Below, in pieces: positions 1 through 7,456 of a stretch of DNA of 16,780 nt. The stretch comes from Desulfobacca acetoxidans. GTDB taxonomy: Bacteria > Desulfobacterota > Desulfobaccia > Desulfobaccales > 0-14-0-80-60-11. The translations under genes and the position numbers were made by a program. The notes under the pieces were generated by a model. The model was not told the origin of the DNA. It did no database searches and saw only the letters and a list, made by a program, of their open reading frames with translations. The stretch lies in NCBI GenBank assembly GCA_022736495.1, contig DZCR01000064.1:1-16780 (forward strand), written 5' to 3'. Position 1 is the stretch's first letter, and each line of letters begins with the position of its first letter.

Positions 1-845
1 GCGGGTTGGAACCCCGCCCCTACACCAGCTTCCCCGGAAACCATCGACTGCACCAGCCCCGCCGGGGCGGTGGAGGCCAGGGGCAGGATGAACTGGGTTT
101 GGGGGATGGCTTGATGAATAAGGAGCGCGGCTTTAAGCATGATAGGCAAATGCCGCTCGATTTCGCCGGCCCGGCTGCCGGGGAGCAGGGCGATGGTGAG
201 GCGGTCCGGGTCCAGGTTATGCACGGCCAGGAAGCTTTGGCGGTCCGGCAAGGGCGGCAGGGTTTCCCGAAAGGGGTGGCCCACGTACTCCACGGCCACG
301 CCCCGCGCCCGGTAGAAGTCGGCCTCAAAGGGAAAGATGACCACCATGCGGTCGGTGAGGCGAGCGATGGTCCGCACCCGATAGGTCCGCCAGGCCCAGA
401 CCTGGGGGCTGATGTAGTAGAGCACCGGCACCCGCCAATATTTGGCCAGGCGGGCCACCCAAAAGTTGAAGTCGGGAAAATCAACCAGGATGGCCAGTTC
501 AGGGCGTTCGTTCTTCAGGGCCCGGCCGATGGCCGCCAGCGCCCGCCAGATCGACGGCAGGTGCCGTATCACTTCCAGGAGACCCACCACGGCCAGTTCC
601 GAAGCCGGGCACAAGATGCGGACCCTTTGGGCGGCCATTTCCTCGCCCCCCACCCCGAAAAAATCCGCCTGAGGCGCCGACTCCCGGATGGCCGCCACCA
701 GACGGGCCGCATGTTCGTCGCCAGAGGCCTCCCCCGCGACGACAAGGATTCGGGGAGAAGAGCTTTTTGAAGGGTCATTGGGGGGAGGGGTCAGTCGCCA
801 ACAGCTACCGGCCTTCCCAAAATCCCGATCATGTAATGAAATCAT
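1..845 (-). CDS. lpxB: Lipid-A-disaccharide synthase, 3' end beyond the window
   Basis: LpxB (glycosyltransferase family 19) condenses UDP-2,3-diacylglucosamine with lipid X to form lipid A disaccharide 1-phosphate at the inner face of the cytoplasmic membrane. About 281 of the roughly 380 residues usual for the family are visible; the gene runs out of the window at base 1. Family landmarks read in order on the minus strand: RILVVAGEASGDEHAARLV near residues 32-50, LVDFPDFNFWVAR, YYISPQVWAWRTYRV, and LPGSRAGEIERHLP. The frame is uninterrupted. The start is uncertain. The only in-frame ATG is at 845, which gives an unusual N-terminal extension of about 30 residues and has no clear Shine-Dalgarno sequence; an in-frame CTG at 794 is an alternative. 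The ATG at 778 is in another frame. The Gfo/Idh/MocA gene upstream on the same strand is a common lpxB neighbour in related bacteria. Confidence 0.93.
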   Translation of the reverse strand, partial: MISLHDRDFGKAGSCWRLTPPPNDPSKSSSPRILVVAGEASGDEHAARLVAAIRESAPQADFFGVGGEEMAAQRVRILCPASELAVVGLLEVIRHLPSIWRALAAIGRALKNERPELAILVDFPDFNFWVARLAKYWRVPVLYYISPQVWAWRTYRVRTIARLTDRMVVIFPFEADFYRARGVAVEYVGHPFRETLPPLPDRQSFLAVHNLDPDRLTIALLPGSRAGEIERHLPIMLKAALLIHQAIPQTQFILPLASTAPAGLVQSMVSGEAGVGAGFQP

Positions 846-874
846 TTAGTGAATTAATCCATTAACCCGCCGCA

Positions 875-985
875 TCATCGGGAACGCACCGCCAACGCCA
901 GTCTGCCGTAGCCGTAGTTCATGCTGTGCCAGCCCTCCAGGTTGTTGTAGAAGGCCAATCCCCAGGCCGACCAGGCGTGCCACTT
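875..985 (-). pseudogene. Possible remnant of a DUF1566/Lcl-type C-terminal domain
   Basis: Between a TAA at 988-986 and a TGA at 877-875 a 36-codon minus-strand frame reads KWHAWSAWGLAFYNNLEGW, then HSMNYGYGRLALAVRSR and stop. The arrangement AW..., FYN(N/G), then ...L.VR..R just before a stop resembles the C-terminal end of DUF1566 (Lcl_C) domains of exported proteins, which typically finish with an aromatic strand and a (V)R.VR motif. There is no start codon or ribosome-binding site, and the upstream sequence is closed by a stop, so if the resemblance is real it is a decayed fragment. It lies between lpxB and the oxidoreductase gene, which are often directly adjacent in related genomes. 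Chance resemblance cannot be excluded. Confidence 0.3.
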
Positions 986-1126
986 TTAACCCTCCAGATG
1001 CAAATTGAGCAAAAATAATCCCTAGCCGTCTTTTCTTTTCGCCCCATAGCTAAGCTTTGAAAACAGACCATAAGAGGGTCTCTTCGCTCCTCCCCTCTTC
1101 GCTTTCTTCCCTTTTCACTCAAATCT

Positions 1127-2071
1127 TCATCCCTTCGCCAATTTCATGGCGGCGTTGATTTCCAATGCCAGGTCCAGGGCGGCCCGGCCGGCCTCGCCGG
1201 GGATGGTGGCTTCGCCGCCAGTTTGGATGGCTTCGACAAAGGCCACGATCTCTTTTAGCAGCACGTCTTCCTGGGAAAAGCGCCGGGTTTCCAGGGCCAC
1301 CCCCGGCAGTGGTCCGATGGCCCCGTCCTTGCGGGAGGCCGCGGTAAGTTCCCGGTTTTCAAAATCCACCGCCAGGTAGGCGTCAGACTGGAAGAGGCGG
1401 AACTTGCGCATGCTCTTGAAGGACATGCGGGACGCGGTGAGGTTGGCAATACAGCCGTCGCCGAACTCCAACCGGACGTTGGCCAGGTCCACCCGGTCGG
1501 TGAGGACTGAGATGCCGGCGGCGCGAATCTCGGTGACCGACGTTGGCACTAAATTCAGGACGTGGTCCAGGTCGTGGATCATCAAATCTAAGACCACGTC
1601 CACGTCAGTGCCCCGTTCCTTGAAGAACGACAAGCGGTGGCTCTCGATAAACCGGGGGGAGGTCGCCCGCCGTTTTAATTCCTCCATGGCGGAGTTGAAG
1701 CGCTCCAGGTGGCCCACCATGAGGATGAGGCCCTGCTGCCGGGAAAGATGCACCAGTTCGTCGGCTTCGGCCACGGTCACGGTGATAGGCTTTTCCACCA
1801 GCACCTGGCAACCCGCCAAGAGTGCATCCCGGACCACCTCGAAATGTAGGGAGGTGGGAACCGCCACGCTCACCGCCGAGACCTGGGGCAAGAGGTCATG
1901 GTAATCGCTAAATTCTTGGGTATGCAGGGCGTGGGCCACCTTATGGGCCTGATCATGGTTCAGGTCCGCCACCCCCACCAGTTCCGTTTCCGTAAGCCCA
2001 GCGTATTTTTCCGCGTGGAAACGGCCCAAATAACCCACGCCAATTACACCAACTTTTACCGGTTCAGTCAT
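1127..2071 (-). CDS. Gfo/Idh/MocA family NAD(P)-dependent sugar oxidoreductase
   Basis: A 314-residue dehydrogenase of the Gfo/Idh/MocA family. The N-terminal Rossmann fold begins VKVGVIGVGYLGRFHA, with the dinucleotide motif G11-x-G13-x-x-G16. The family EKP motif (E93-K94-P95) follows, with K94 the usual catalytic lysine, and MVGHLERFN lies near residue 118. The C-terminal half is the alpha/beta substrate domain. I chose the ATG at 2071 because the protein then starts four residues before the Rossmann strand; the frame is open to an ATG at 2155, but those 28 residues have no family likeness. The Shine-Dalgarno sequence at 2071 is weak. Family members oxidise NDP-sugars and other polyols. 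Position next to lpxB suggests a UDP-sugar role in lipid A or LPS synthesis, for example a GnnA-like UDP-GlcNAc 3-dehydrogenase, but no GnnB-type aminotransferase is visible here. Substrate unknown. Confidence 0.9.
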   Translation of the reverse strand: MTEPVKVGVIGVGYLGRFHAEKYAGLTETELVGVADLNHDQAHKVAHALHTQEFSDYHDLLPQVSAVSVAVPTSLHFEVVRDALLAGCQVLVEKPITVTVAEADELVHLSRQQGLILMVGHLERFNSAMEELKRRATSPRFIESHRLSFFKERGTDVDVVLDLMIHDLDHVLNLVPTSVTEIRAAGISVLTDRVDLANVRLEFGDGCIANLTASRMSFKSMRKFRLFQSDAYLAVDFENRELTAASRKDGAIGPLPGVALETRRFSQEDVLLKEIVAFVEAIQTGGEATIPGEAGRAALDLALEINAAMKLAKG

Positions 2072-2177
2072 GAAGTCACTCGCGCCCAGGGATGCGGCAG
2101 CCAGAGATGGCTCACCGTTTTGCCCATGATACCGGAAAAGGGGTTTCCAAGGCAATGAAAACCAGGGGAAATTCCGT

Positions 2178-2206
2178 TTGACAACTGCGCCTCGAAAAGA
2201 TAAAAA
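2178..2206 (+). promoter_or_regulatory. Sigma70-type promoter of ilvE
   Basis: A perfect -35 box TTGACA (2178-2183) is followed after exactly 17 bases by TAAAAA (2201-2206), a 4/6 match to TATAAT. Transcription would begin near 2213, giving a leader of about 24 nt that contains the ilvE Shine-Dalgarno sequence GGAGG at 2224-2228. No attenuator or leader peptide fits in so short a leader. Confidence 0.65.
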
Positions 2207-2236
2207 TTTTCAGTGAGTTTTCTGGAGGTATGATTA

Positions 2237-3154
2237 ATGGTGGAGAAGGCCAAATTTATCTGGTTCGATGGCAAAATGGTTCCCTGGGATCAGGCCCAGG
2301 TGCACGTCCTCACCCACACCCTGCATTATGGGCTGGGAGTCTTTGAGGGTATTCGGGCTTATCACTGCGCTGATGGCCGCACCGCCATTTTTCGCCTCAA
2401 GGAGCACATCCGGCGCCTGTTCGATTCGGCCCACGTTATGCTGATCGACATTCCCTTTACGCAGTCCGACCTTACGGCTGCGTGCTGCGAAATTCTCCGG
2501 GTCAACGCCCAGAAGGAGGCCTACATTAGGCCCCTGGTGTTTCTGGGGGAAGGGGTCATGGGGCTCAATCCCAAGGGCAGCCCCATCCAGGTGACCATCA
2601 TCAGTTGGGTCTGGGGGGCTTACCTGGGTGACGAGGGCCTGCGCAAAGGCATACGGGTCAAGACGTCGTCCTTCATCCGCCACCACGTCAACATCATGAT
2701 GACCAAGACCAAGACCGTGGGAAACTATGTGAATTCCATCATGGCCAAACAGGAGGCCATCCAGACCGGGTATGACGAGGCCTTGTTGCTGGATACGGCC
2801 GGCTATGTCTGTGAGGCCTCCGGGGAAAACATTTTCATTGTCAAAGACGGCGAGCTCAAGACGCCGCCCTTGACGTCGATCTTGCCGGGCATCACCCGGG
2901 ACTGCATTATCACGATAGCCGGGGACCTGGGTCTGAAAGTGAGAGAAGACCGATTCTCCCGGGACGAACTGTACCTGGCGGACGAGGCCTTCTTCACCGG
3001 GACTGCTGCGGAAGTCACTCCTATCCGGGAGGTGGACGCCCGGATCATCGGCCCGGGGCAGCCCGGCCCCATCACCAAGCAAATCCAGGCGGCTTATTTT
3101 GCCGCGGTCAAGGGCGAAAATGCCCGCTACGAGTCCTGGCTGACCCACATTTAG
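2237..3154 (+). CDS. ilvE: Branched-chain amino acid aminotransferase
   Basis: A class IV (D-amino acid aminotransferase fold) PLP enzyme of 305 residues, the usual IlvE length. It interconverts leucine, isoleucine and valine with their 2-keto acids using glutamate/2-oxoglutarate, the last step of branched-chain amino acid synthesis in the cytoplasm. Family signatures: [13 protein letters not shown] (30-42), [11 protein letters not shown] (96-106), the PLP lysine K159 in [29 protein letters not shown] (190-202) and the phosphate-cup motif LPGITRD (216-222). The start at 2237 is set by GGAGG nine bases upstream; an ATG at 2230 is in another frame. The gene is monocistronic, with its own promoter and a downstream bidirectional terminator. 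It sits divergently from the oxidoreductase gene. No other ilv or leu genes are in the window. Confidence 0.96.
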   Translation: MVEKAKFIWFDGKMVPWDQAQVHVLTHTLHYGLGVFEGIRAYHCADGRTAIFRLKEHIRRLFDSAHVMLIDIPFTQSDLTAACCEILRVNAQKEAYIRPLVFLGEGVMGLNPKGSPIQVTIISWVWGAYLGDEGLRKGIRVKTSSFIRHHVNIMMTKTKTVGNYVNSIMAKQEAIQTGYDEALLLDTAGYVCEASGENIFIVKDGELKTPPLTSILPGITRDCIITIAGDLGLKVREDRFSRDELYLADEAFFTGTAAEVTPIREVDARIIGPGQPGPITKQIQAAYFAAVKGENARYESWLTHI

Positions 3155-3184
3155 CCGTTCCGCCAACTTGATGCTGGTTATTAA

Positions 3185-3214
3185 AAAGAGGCGAGTCCCA
3201 TGACCCGCCTCTTT
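3185..3214. terminator. Bidirectional intrinsic terminator between ilvE and the CBS gene
   Basis: Perfect 9-bp inverted repeat AAAGAGGCG (3185-3193) and CGCCTCTTT (3206-3214). Inside it GTC (3195-3197) can also pair with GAC (3202-3204) around a CCAT loop. The minus strand ends in a run of five T (TTTTTAA), a good terminator for the convergent CBS-domain gene. The plus-strand tract (CTTTCATAT) is weaker but serviceable for ilvE. Confidence 0.8.
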
Positions 3215-3293
3215 CATATCGCAATCGATTTTTCCTTATAATGCCTACAGCAGTTCTTCGGCAACGCCCTTTAACAGAAAACCGGCAACGTCT

Positions 3294-3707
3294 TTACCCC
3301 TTGCCGCATTCCTTCACATACTGCATCAGGATATCGGTCTCGGTGATCAGCCCCACCAACAGGCTATCCTCCACCACTGGCAGGCAGCCGATTTTTTCTT
3401 CCATCATAATCTTCGTGGCTTCGCAGAGTTCCGTATCCGGAGGAATGGTAATCACGCCGGTCACCATAACATCTTTGATGCGCAACTTTTTCATCAAATC
3501 CCGGGTGTCTTTGCTGGCGTAACCCAGGGCCTGGGCCAGGGAGCTGCGAAAGAGGTCCCGCTCCGAGATGATCCCCACCAGCCGGGTGCCTTCCACCACC
3601 GGGAGGTGGCGAATCCGGCCCAATCGCATGATATCGTTGGCCAGGCTGAGTTCGTCGTTGACGTCCAGGGTGGCTACCTCTTTTACCATGATTTCTTTAA
3701 CTTTCAT
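3294..3707 (-). CDS. Two-CBS-domain protein
   Basis: A 137-residue protein that is nothing but a pair of CBS domains (a Bateman module), roughly residues 7-60 and 78-133. Both repeats show the expected pattern: KEIMVKEVATLDVNDELSLA, HLPVVEG..LVGIISERDLF, then KDVMVTGVITIPPDTELCEA, CLPVVED..LVGLITETDIL. Such modules bind adenosine nucleotides (AMP, ATP, SAM) and regulate a partner protein; free-standing ones have many roles and this sequence gives no partner. The Shine-Dalgarno sequence is AAGGA just upstream of the ATG at 3707. The gene lies 86 bp downstream of the MetE-like methyltransferase on the same strand, so they may be co-transcribed, but a weak hairpin lies between them. No signal peptide, so cytoplasmic. 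Confidence 0.92.
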   Translation of the reverse strand: MKVKEIMVKEVATLDVNDELSLANDIMRLGRIRHLPVVEGTRLVGIISERDLFRSSLAQALGYASKDTRDLMKKLRIKDVMVTGVITIPPDTELCEATKIMMEEKIGCLPVVEDSLLVGLITETDILMQYVKECGKG

Positions 3708-3745
3708 CGGATTTCCTTCCCCGTAACTTGCTTTGATATGAGGTT

Positions 3746-3764
3746 AAAAGCCGCCGCAGCTTTT
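3746..3764 (-). terminator. Weak terminator-like hairpin between the MetE-like and CBS genes
   Basis: Inverted repeat AAAAGC (3746-3751) and GCTTTT (3759-3764) with a 7-nt loop. Read on the minus strand it ends in TTTT. The stem is short and AU-rich, so it could partly terminate or do nothing. It matters only for whether the two flanking genes form one transcript. Confidence 0.3.
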
Positions 3765-3793
3765 TGCACTCCTGGTGCGCTGCCCGTTTTCTC

Positions 3794-4855
3794 CTAAATG
3801 GAGGCCAGCCACTCCTGGCCCCGGCCGCTCAGTTCGGCCAGAGTGGTCAACACCCGGCGGGCGTCTTCTACGCTCATGAAGCCCATGCCGCAGGCAGGAG
3901 TAAGGATTGATTGGGACAGGATTCCTTTGGGCGTCAGGCGCAGGTCCGCGGCCAGGCGGGTGACCTGCTCCTGGAAGCGCTGCCATATGGTGTCCGCGGT
4001 CTCGTGCTGGAAATCCTCATTAGTGGGGATCAGGCCCCAGGCCAGCCAGCTGCCCCGGGCCAGAAAAGCCGACAGCGCCTGCTCATAAAGACGGAGGCTC
4101 TCAAAGTAGCCGTAGGAATCGAAACTGAGGATGTCCAGGGGAGCGCTGAGCAACAGGGACCAATCGGTATTGCCGCAGCAATGCGTCCCCAGGGTGACGG
4201 GGCCGCTGGCGGCAGCCCTCACCTCTTCCAGGGTTTGCCCCAGGATGCCCGTCACTTCTTCGCGAGAAATGGGAAGGTAGGCGGAACCGAAACCCGTCAA
4301 GGATGGCTCATCCAGAAAAACGATGGGCTCCTTCCCTAATTCTCTAAACTTCTCGGCCTGCCAGGCCGCCTTGCGGGCCAGACCGGAGCACACGGCCTGG
4401 GTCAGCTCGCGGTCGTAAAGGATGGGTTTGCCTTCGGCATCTTTAATGACCACGGCGAAGGTCACCGGACCGGACAACTGGCCTTTGAGAACCGGGCAGG
4501 CACAGTCCTTTGCAGCCACCGCGTCCAGGAGGGCGAAGAAACCTTGGGCATCCTGTTCCGCAAAGGCAAAAGGAGTGAGATCCCCGGAGAGAATCGCTTC
4601 ATAAAATTGCGCCAGGGCCTCATCCCGGGGCAGGGCCGGGTCCATCTGGACGGTGCGATTTTCCGCGTCCAGTTTCAAGGCGGGTAATGCCCGGGCCGAT
4701 TGGGCGGTCATGTCTTCGAGAAAGCCCAGTTGGACCATCTGGGGCCAATAGGGTATCTGGGGCAGGGTCTCTAAAATCAGGGCCACAGTTTCCCGAGCGT
4801 CGGTGAAGGGCACCGACCCGATACCGGTAGCGGCCAGGGGGGCGAGGCCGGACAT
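3794..4855 (-). CDS. Stand-alone MetE C-terminal-type zinc methyltransferase
   Basis: A 353-residue single-domain protein of the UROD/MetE-like superfamily, about half the length of classical cobalamin-independent methionine synthase and lacking its N-terminal domain. Zinc-site landmarks agree with MetE: TLGTHCCGN (H225, C227, the HxC pair), LSFDSYGY (D246, where MetE has a zinc-binding Glu) and TPACGMG (C322, matching the DCG of MetE). FLDEPSL (D182-E183) matches the substrate-binding DEPAL of MetE. Opening motif ATGIGSVPF. The likely reaction is methyl transfer to a thiol such as homocysteine, with the donor possibly a methylcorrinoid rather than methyl-folate; this is inference. The start at 4855 is chosen because GGAGGT sits five bases upstream; the ATG at 4867 overlaps that Shine-Dalgarno sequence. 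A CBS-domain gene follows on the same strand. Confidence 0.85.
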   Translation of the reverse strand: MSGLAPLAATGIGSVPFTDARETVALILETLPQIPYWPQMVQLGFLEDMTAQSARALPALKLDAENRTVQMDPALPRDEALAQFYEAILSGDLTPFAFAEQDAQGFFALLDAVAAKDCACPVLKGQLSGPVTFAVVIKDAEGKPILYDRELTQAVCSGLARKAAWQAEKFRELGKEPIVFLDEPSLTGFGSAYLPISREEVTGILGQTLEEVRAAASGPVTLGTHCCGNTDWSLLLSAPLDILSFDSYGYFESLRLYEQALSAFLARGSWLAWGLIPTNEDFQHETADTIWQRFQEQVTRLAADLRLTPKGILSQSILTPACGMGFMSVEDARRVLTTLAELSGRGQEWLASI

Positions 4856-4878
4856 AGCCACCTCCATTGTTTGCCTAA

Positions 4879-4907
4879 ACCCTATTATGTTTCCCGGACC
4901 TTGTCAA
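4879..4907 (-). promoter_or_regulatory. Candidate promoter of the MetE-like gene
   Basis: On the minus strand a perfect TTGACA (4907-4902) is followed after 17 bases by TAGGGT (4884-4879), a poor -10 box (3/6). Transcription would start near 4872, leaving a short leader with the GGAGGT site. The -35 box is convincing, the -10 is not. Confidence 0.35.
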
Positions 4908-5211
4908 TAGTAGCAATAGGGGGGTAACTGTGCACTGCTTATTGTGTATTTTAATAAGCTGGCAGCCGCAAAGATGCATTCTGCCTGGACCTCCTGATTC
5001 AGTAAAATTTAACTTTTTTATTCAAAAAACCGAAAACGCTACAAGTAAGGGGGGACCAAGAGAACCTCGACCCGCCTCAGAGGTCGCCGAACTTGACGAT
5101 ACCACGGGGTTTTGGTTTTTTTTACCGTTAGACGTTGGGATCGTAGCAATTTTATTGCATCCCTGGAGATTTTCAGGCAATATCTTATGGAGAAGTCTTG
5201 TGGGGGGAGAC
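4908..5211. other. Upstream region of ftsB without a recognisable gene
   Basis: About 300 bp between the divergent MetE-like and ftsB genes. A frame is open on the plus strand from 4930 into ftsB, but its sequence up to residue 94 is unlike any FtsB and I treat it as non-coding. The only structure seen is a 5-bp inverted repeat (ACCTC/GAGGT, about 5064-5084) and a T-run near 5115-5122. No convincing plus-strand promoter was found by eye. Confidence 0.5.
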
Positions 5212-5688
5212 ATGACTTCACCGAGTGCGTCAGTTGAGACCCAAAAGGGCCGGGGAGGCTATAAGTTCCTGGGGTGGATTGTCTTGCCCCTGGGAGTGGT
5301 CATGGTTCTGGTGGTCTTGTTCAGCCACCGGGGCCTGTACCAGACCATCCTGTTCCGGCATGAGCGAATTCGGCTGGAGCAGGAAAACGTCCGCTTGGCC
5401 GCAGAGAATGCCCGGTTGGCCCGCACCATTGACCGTCTGCAACACGACCCGGTATTGATACAGGACCTCATTCGTCAGGAACTCAATTTTGTCAAGAGAA
5501 ACGAAATTATTTTCCAGTTCCCGCCGGAAAAGCCAGTCGCGGCGCCGGAGGACCCGGCCAGCGGCAACCCCGATCCGGCGTTGACTCGGGGTCAGGCTAT
5601 TTCTGCCAGAAAAGTCGATAAGTCTCAATGGGTTGCTCCCGTAACGGCCGGTCCTGGAAACAAGCGGGCCAGCCACCGACGGGAATGA
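5212..5688 (+). CDS. ftsB: FtsB/DivIC family septum formation initiator
   Basis: A 158-residue bitopic membrane protein of the FtsB/DivIC family, part of the FtsQLB-type divisome complex. A short cytoplasmic tail is followed by one membrane segment (about residues 20-38, GWIVLPLGVVMVLVVLF) and then a periplasmic coiled coil rich in Glu/Leu heptads (RIRLEQENVRLAAENARLAR). The family C-terminal motif follows: DPVLIQDLIRQELNFVKRNE, then IIFQFPPEKP. Beyond the usual family end (about 100-110 residues) there is a roughly 50-residue Pro/Ala-rich basic tail of unknown role. The ATG at 5212 is preceded by GGGGAG and begins right before the tail and membrane segment; the frame is open further upstream, but that part is not FtsB-like. 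The efp gene follows after 125 bp on the same strand. Confidence 0.9.
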   Translation: MTSPSASVETQKGRGGYKFLGWIVLPLGVVMVLVVLFSHRGLYQTILFRHERIRLEQENVRLAAENARLARTIDRLQHDPVLIQDLIRQELNFVKRNEIIFQFPPEKPVAAPEDPASGNPDPALTRGQAISARKVDKSQWVAPVTAGPGNKRASHRRE

Positions 5689-5813
5689 GCCCTCCCTGAT
5701 CGAGCACCTGAAACCATCAGTTAAAGATGCCTGAAGGTCCCTGACTCGGGGCGGTAGAGAACTGGCCCCGGCTCCCGGGAGTTCACTTTAATGAGACAAG
5801 GAAAGCTAGACGT

Positions 5814-6374
5814 ATGTATTCAACTGCTGAATTCAAAAAAGGTTTGAAGGTCGAACTGGACGGCGTGCCGTATACGATTGTGGATTTTCAGCACGTCAAG
5901 CCCGGCAAAGGCGGGGCTTTTGTGCGCACCAAGCTGAAGAGCCTGCTCACCGGCCGGGTATTGGATCAGACGTTCCGTTCCGGCGAGAAAGTCAAAAAGC
6001 CCGACCTCATGGAACGGGAGATGCAATATCTCTACCGTGAGGGTGACAGGTTCTGCATGATGGATAATGAGACTTATGAGCAGATCATGCTCACCGAGGA
6101 GCAGGTGGGGGAGGCGCGGCTTTATTTAACGGATAATTTGGACGTCAAGATCCTCTTTTTCAACCAGCAGCCGGTAGGGGTGGAGATTCCGCTCTTCGTG
6201 GAACTGGAGGTGGCCCAGACCGAGCCCGGGGTGAAGGGTGATACCGCCGCGGGGGGCACCAAGCCCGCAACCCTGGAAAGCGGGGTGACCATCCAGGTGC
6301 CGCTGTTTATCAATGAGGGTGACCGGGTGAAAGTAGACACCCGCACCGGCAACTATATTGAGCGTGTCAAGTAA
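5814..6374 (+). CDS. efp: Translation elongation factor P
   Basis: A 186-residue EF-P, the normal length, which binds ribosomes stalled on polyproline and stimulates peptide bond formation. The N-terminal KOW-like domain carries the loop HVKPGKGGAFVRTKLK, with K32 at the tip, the residue that is lysylated in E. coli-type EF-P (K34 there). The two OB domains follow, ending in the family signature near the C-terminus (VDTRTGNYIERVK). AAGGAA about ten bases upstream supports the ATG at 5814. No modification gene (epmA/epmB) is visible in the window. The gene ends only nine bases from the convergent 3D-domain gene, with no obvious intrinsic terminator. The organism has proline-rich proteins (for example the AMIN-domain protein here) that would need EF-P. 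Confidence 0.97.
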   Translation: MYSTAEFKKGLKVELDGVPYTIVDFQHVKPGKGGAFVRTKLKSLLTGRVLDQTFRSGEKVKKPDLMEREMQYLYREGDRFCMMDNETYEQIMLTEEQVGEARLYLTDNLDVKILFFNQQPVGVEIPLFVELEVAQTEPGVKGDTAAGGTKPATLESGVTIQVPLFINEGDRVKVDTRTGNYIERVK

Positions 6375-6383
6375 GCCGCCGGA

Positions 6384-6752
6384 TCAGACCAGTTTGACCA
6401 GGACCACGTAGCGCTTAACTCCGAAGCGCCTGGCCTTCTGTTGGCTGTCCAGGTAGACGTCCACTTTTTTATGCCACCGGGAGGCCATGCGATCTTGAAA
6501 TTCATAGACCCCCATGCCATGCAGCAATATCCGGTCGCCAAAGGTTAAATGCAAATTTCTTTCCAAATCTTGGCTCACGGCCAGTATCCCCCGCTTCACC
6601 CGCTGCCCTGAGGAAGTGATGCCTCTGCTACCCGGACAATGATGATAGGCCGTTACCGTAACGATGGACATGGTAACGCACAAGGTAGGTCGGGGCCAGG
6701 ACAGGACCGCCACCGCTAAAAGACAAATTATCGTTAGCGCCATTCTTTTCAT
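6384..6752 (-). CDS. Exported 3D-domain protein
   Basis: A 122-residue protein with an N-terminal signal peptide (MKRMALTIICLLAVAVLSW...) and a 3D domain (named for three conserved aspartates). This is a small double-psi beta-barrel related to the catalytic domain of MltA and often found on cell-wall-active proteins such as YuiC/Sps. Visible landmarks: VTVTAYHHCPGS, ITSSGQRVKRGILAVSQDL, FGDRILLHGMGVYEFQDRM and KKVDVYLDSQQKA, the last three supplying the aspartates. GAGGG seven to eight bases upstream supports the ATG at 6752. No LysM or other wall-binding domain is attached, so the protein is a minimal 3D domain. Possible role in peptidoglycan turnover (inference). It is convergent with efp and has no same-strand neighbour nearby. 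Confidence 0.88.
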   Translation of the reverse strand: MKRMALTIICLLAVAVLSWPRPTLCVTMSIVTVTAYHHCPGSRGITSSGQRVKRGILAVSQDLERNLHLTFGDRILLHGMGVYEFQDRMASRWHKKVDVYLDSQQKARRFGVKRYVVLVKLV

Positions 6753-7456
6753 GGTTTTCCCTCGCTTTAGGAGACACTGATAGGGTCTTACGGTTGATTT
6801 GGGGGATGGTGAGAAGGAACTGCCGGGAAACTAGTAGGGCCGCAGCCCCGGGATTGCTTCGATAGTTTACAGCGCCTGCGCCTCGGGCGGACACCTCAAG
6901 GAAACGTTCCCCTTTGGCTTTAACCGCCGCCCAATCTCAGGTTTCCATCCCCATCATCCAATGGTGAAGTGCACTATCTTCTGCACACCCAAGTGAGCTG
7001 ATCTGATTTTTCAGTATCTATACCTTGGTTAAAACAGGCTGTCAAGCAATTTTTTTAAAATTATCATCAACTATTTGATTTATCTAAATAATTAAATTAA
7101 TCTATGTTGTCCCTTTTTTCTCAATGGCGAGTAGCAAATAATATAGAGTCTATTTCAGCGGCAAGTGGATCGCTACTCCAAGTTTTAGCCTTTTTCCTCT
7201 TTCAAGTGGGGGATTTCAGCACGCCAGGAGACTATTTGGGTAATTGCGTTTATATTTGATACTTTAATTTGTTAATTCAATAATTTAATCAACTTTAATT
7301 AATCAGTCCTTCCCCTGTTTTTGCATGGCAGAGTCCTTCCATCCCCTATTATGACCCGAGGGCTCGTGGTCCCCCATGACCCCGGAATTTTGCATGACCA
7401 AAAGTCAAATGGATTGAGAGGCGTCCAGCAATTGCCCAGAGTCGTTCCCCTTTATC
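6753..7456. other. Non-coding stretch with an AT-rich core
   Basis: About 700 bp without a supportable gene. From about 7020 to 7310 the base composition drops sharply to AT-rich, unlike the GC-rich flanks, with many TTAAT/ATTAA words. Small dyads seen: ATCAA-CTAT-TTGAT at 7066-7079, and GAGTAGC (7129-7135) with GCTACTC (7172-7178). A minus-strand frame reads from about 6943 into the 3D gene, but it looks like chance. No tRNA, no clear promoter, no repeat array. Confidence 0.5.

Noticed and set aside
20..484. 154-residue minus-strand open frame
   Set aside because: It is an out-of-frame shadow of lpxB; composition (Pro/Ser/Trp-rich) is typical of GC-rich shadow frames.
2234..3217. 327-residue minus-strand open frame over ilvE
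   Set aside because: Antisense shadow; the plus strand encodes a complete, motif-perfect IlvE with promoter and ribosome-binding site.
4930..5211. N-terminal extension of the FtsB frame
   Set aside because: No family likeness, and a good ribosome-binding site precedes the ATG at 5212, just before the membrane segment.
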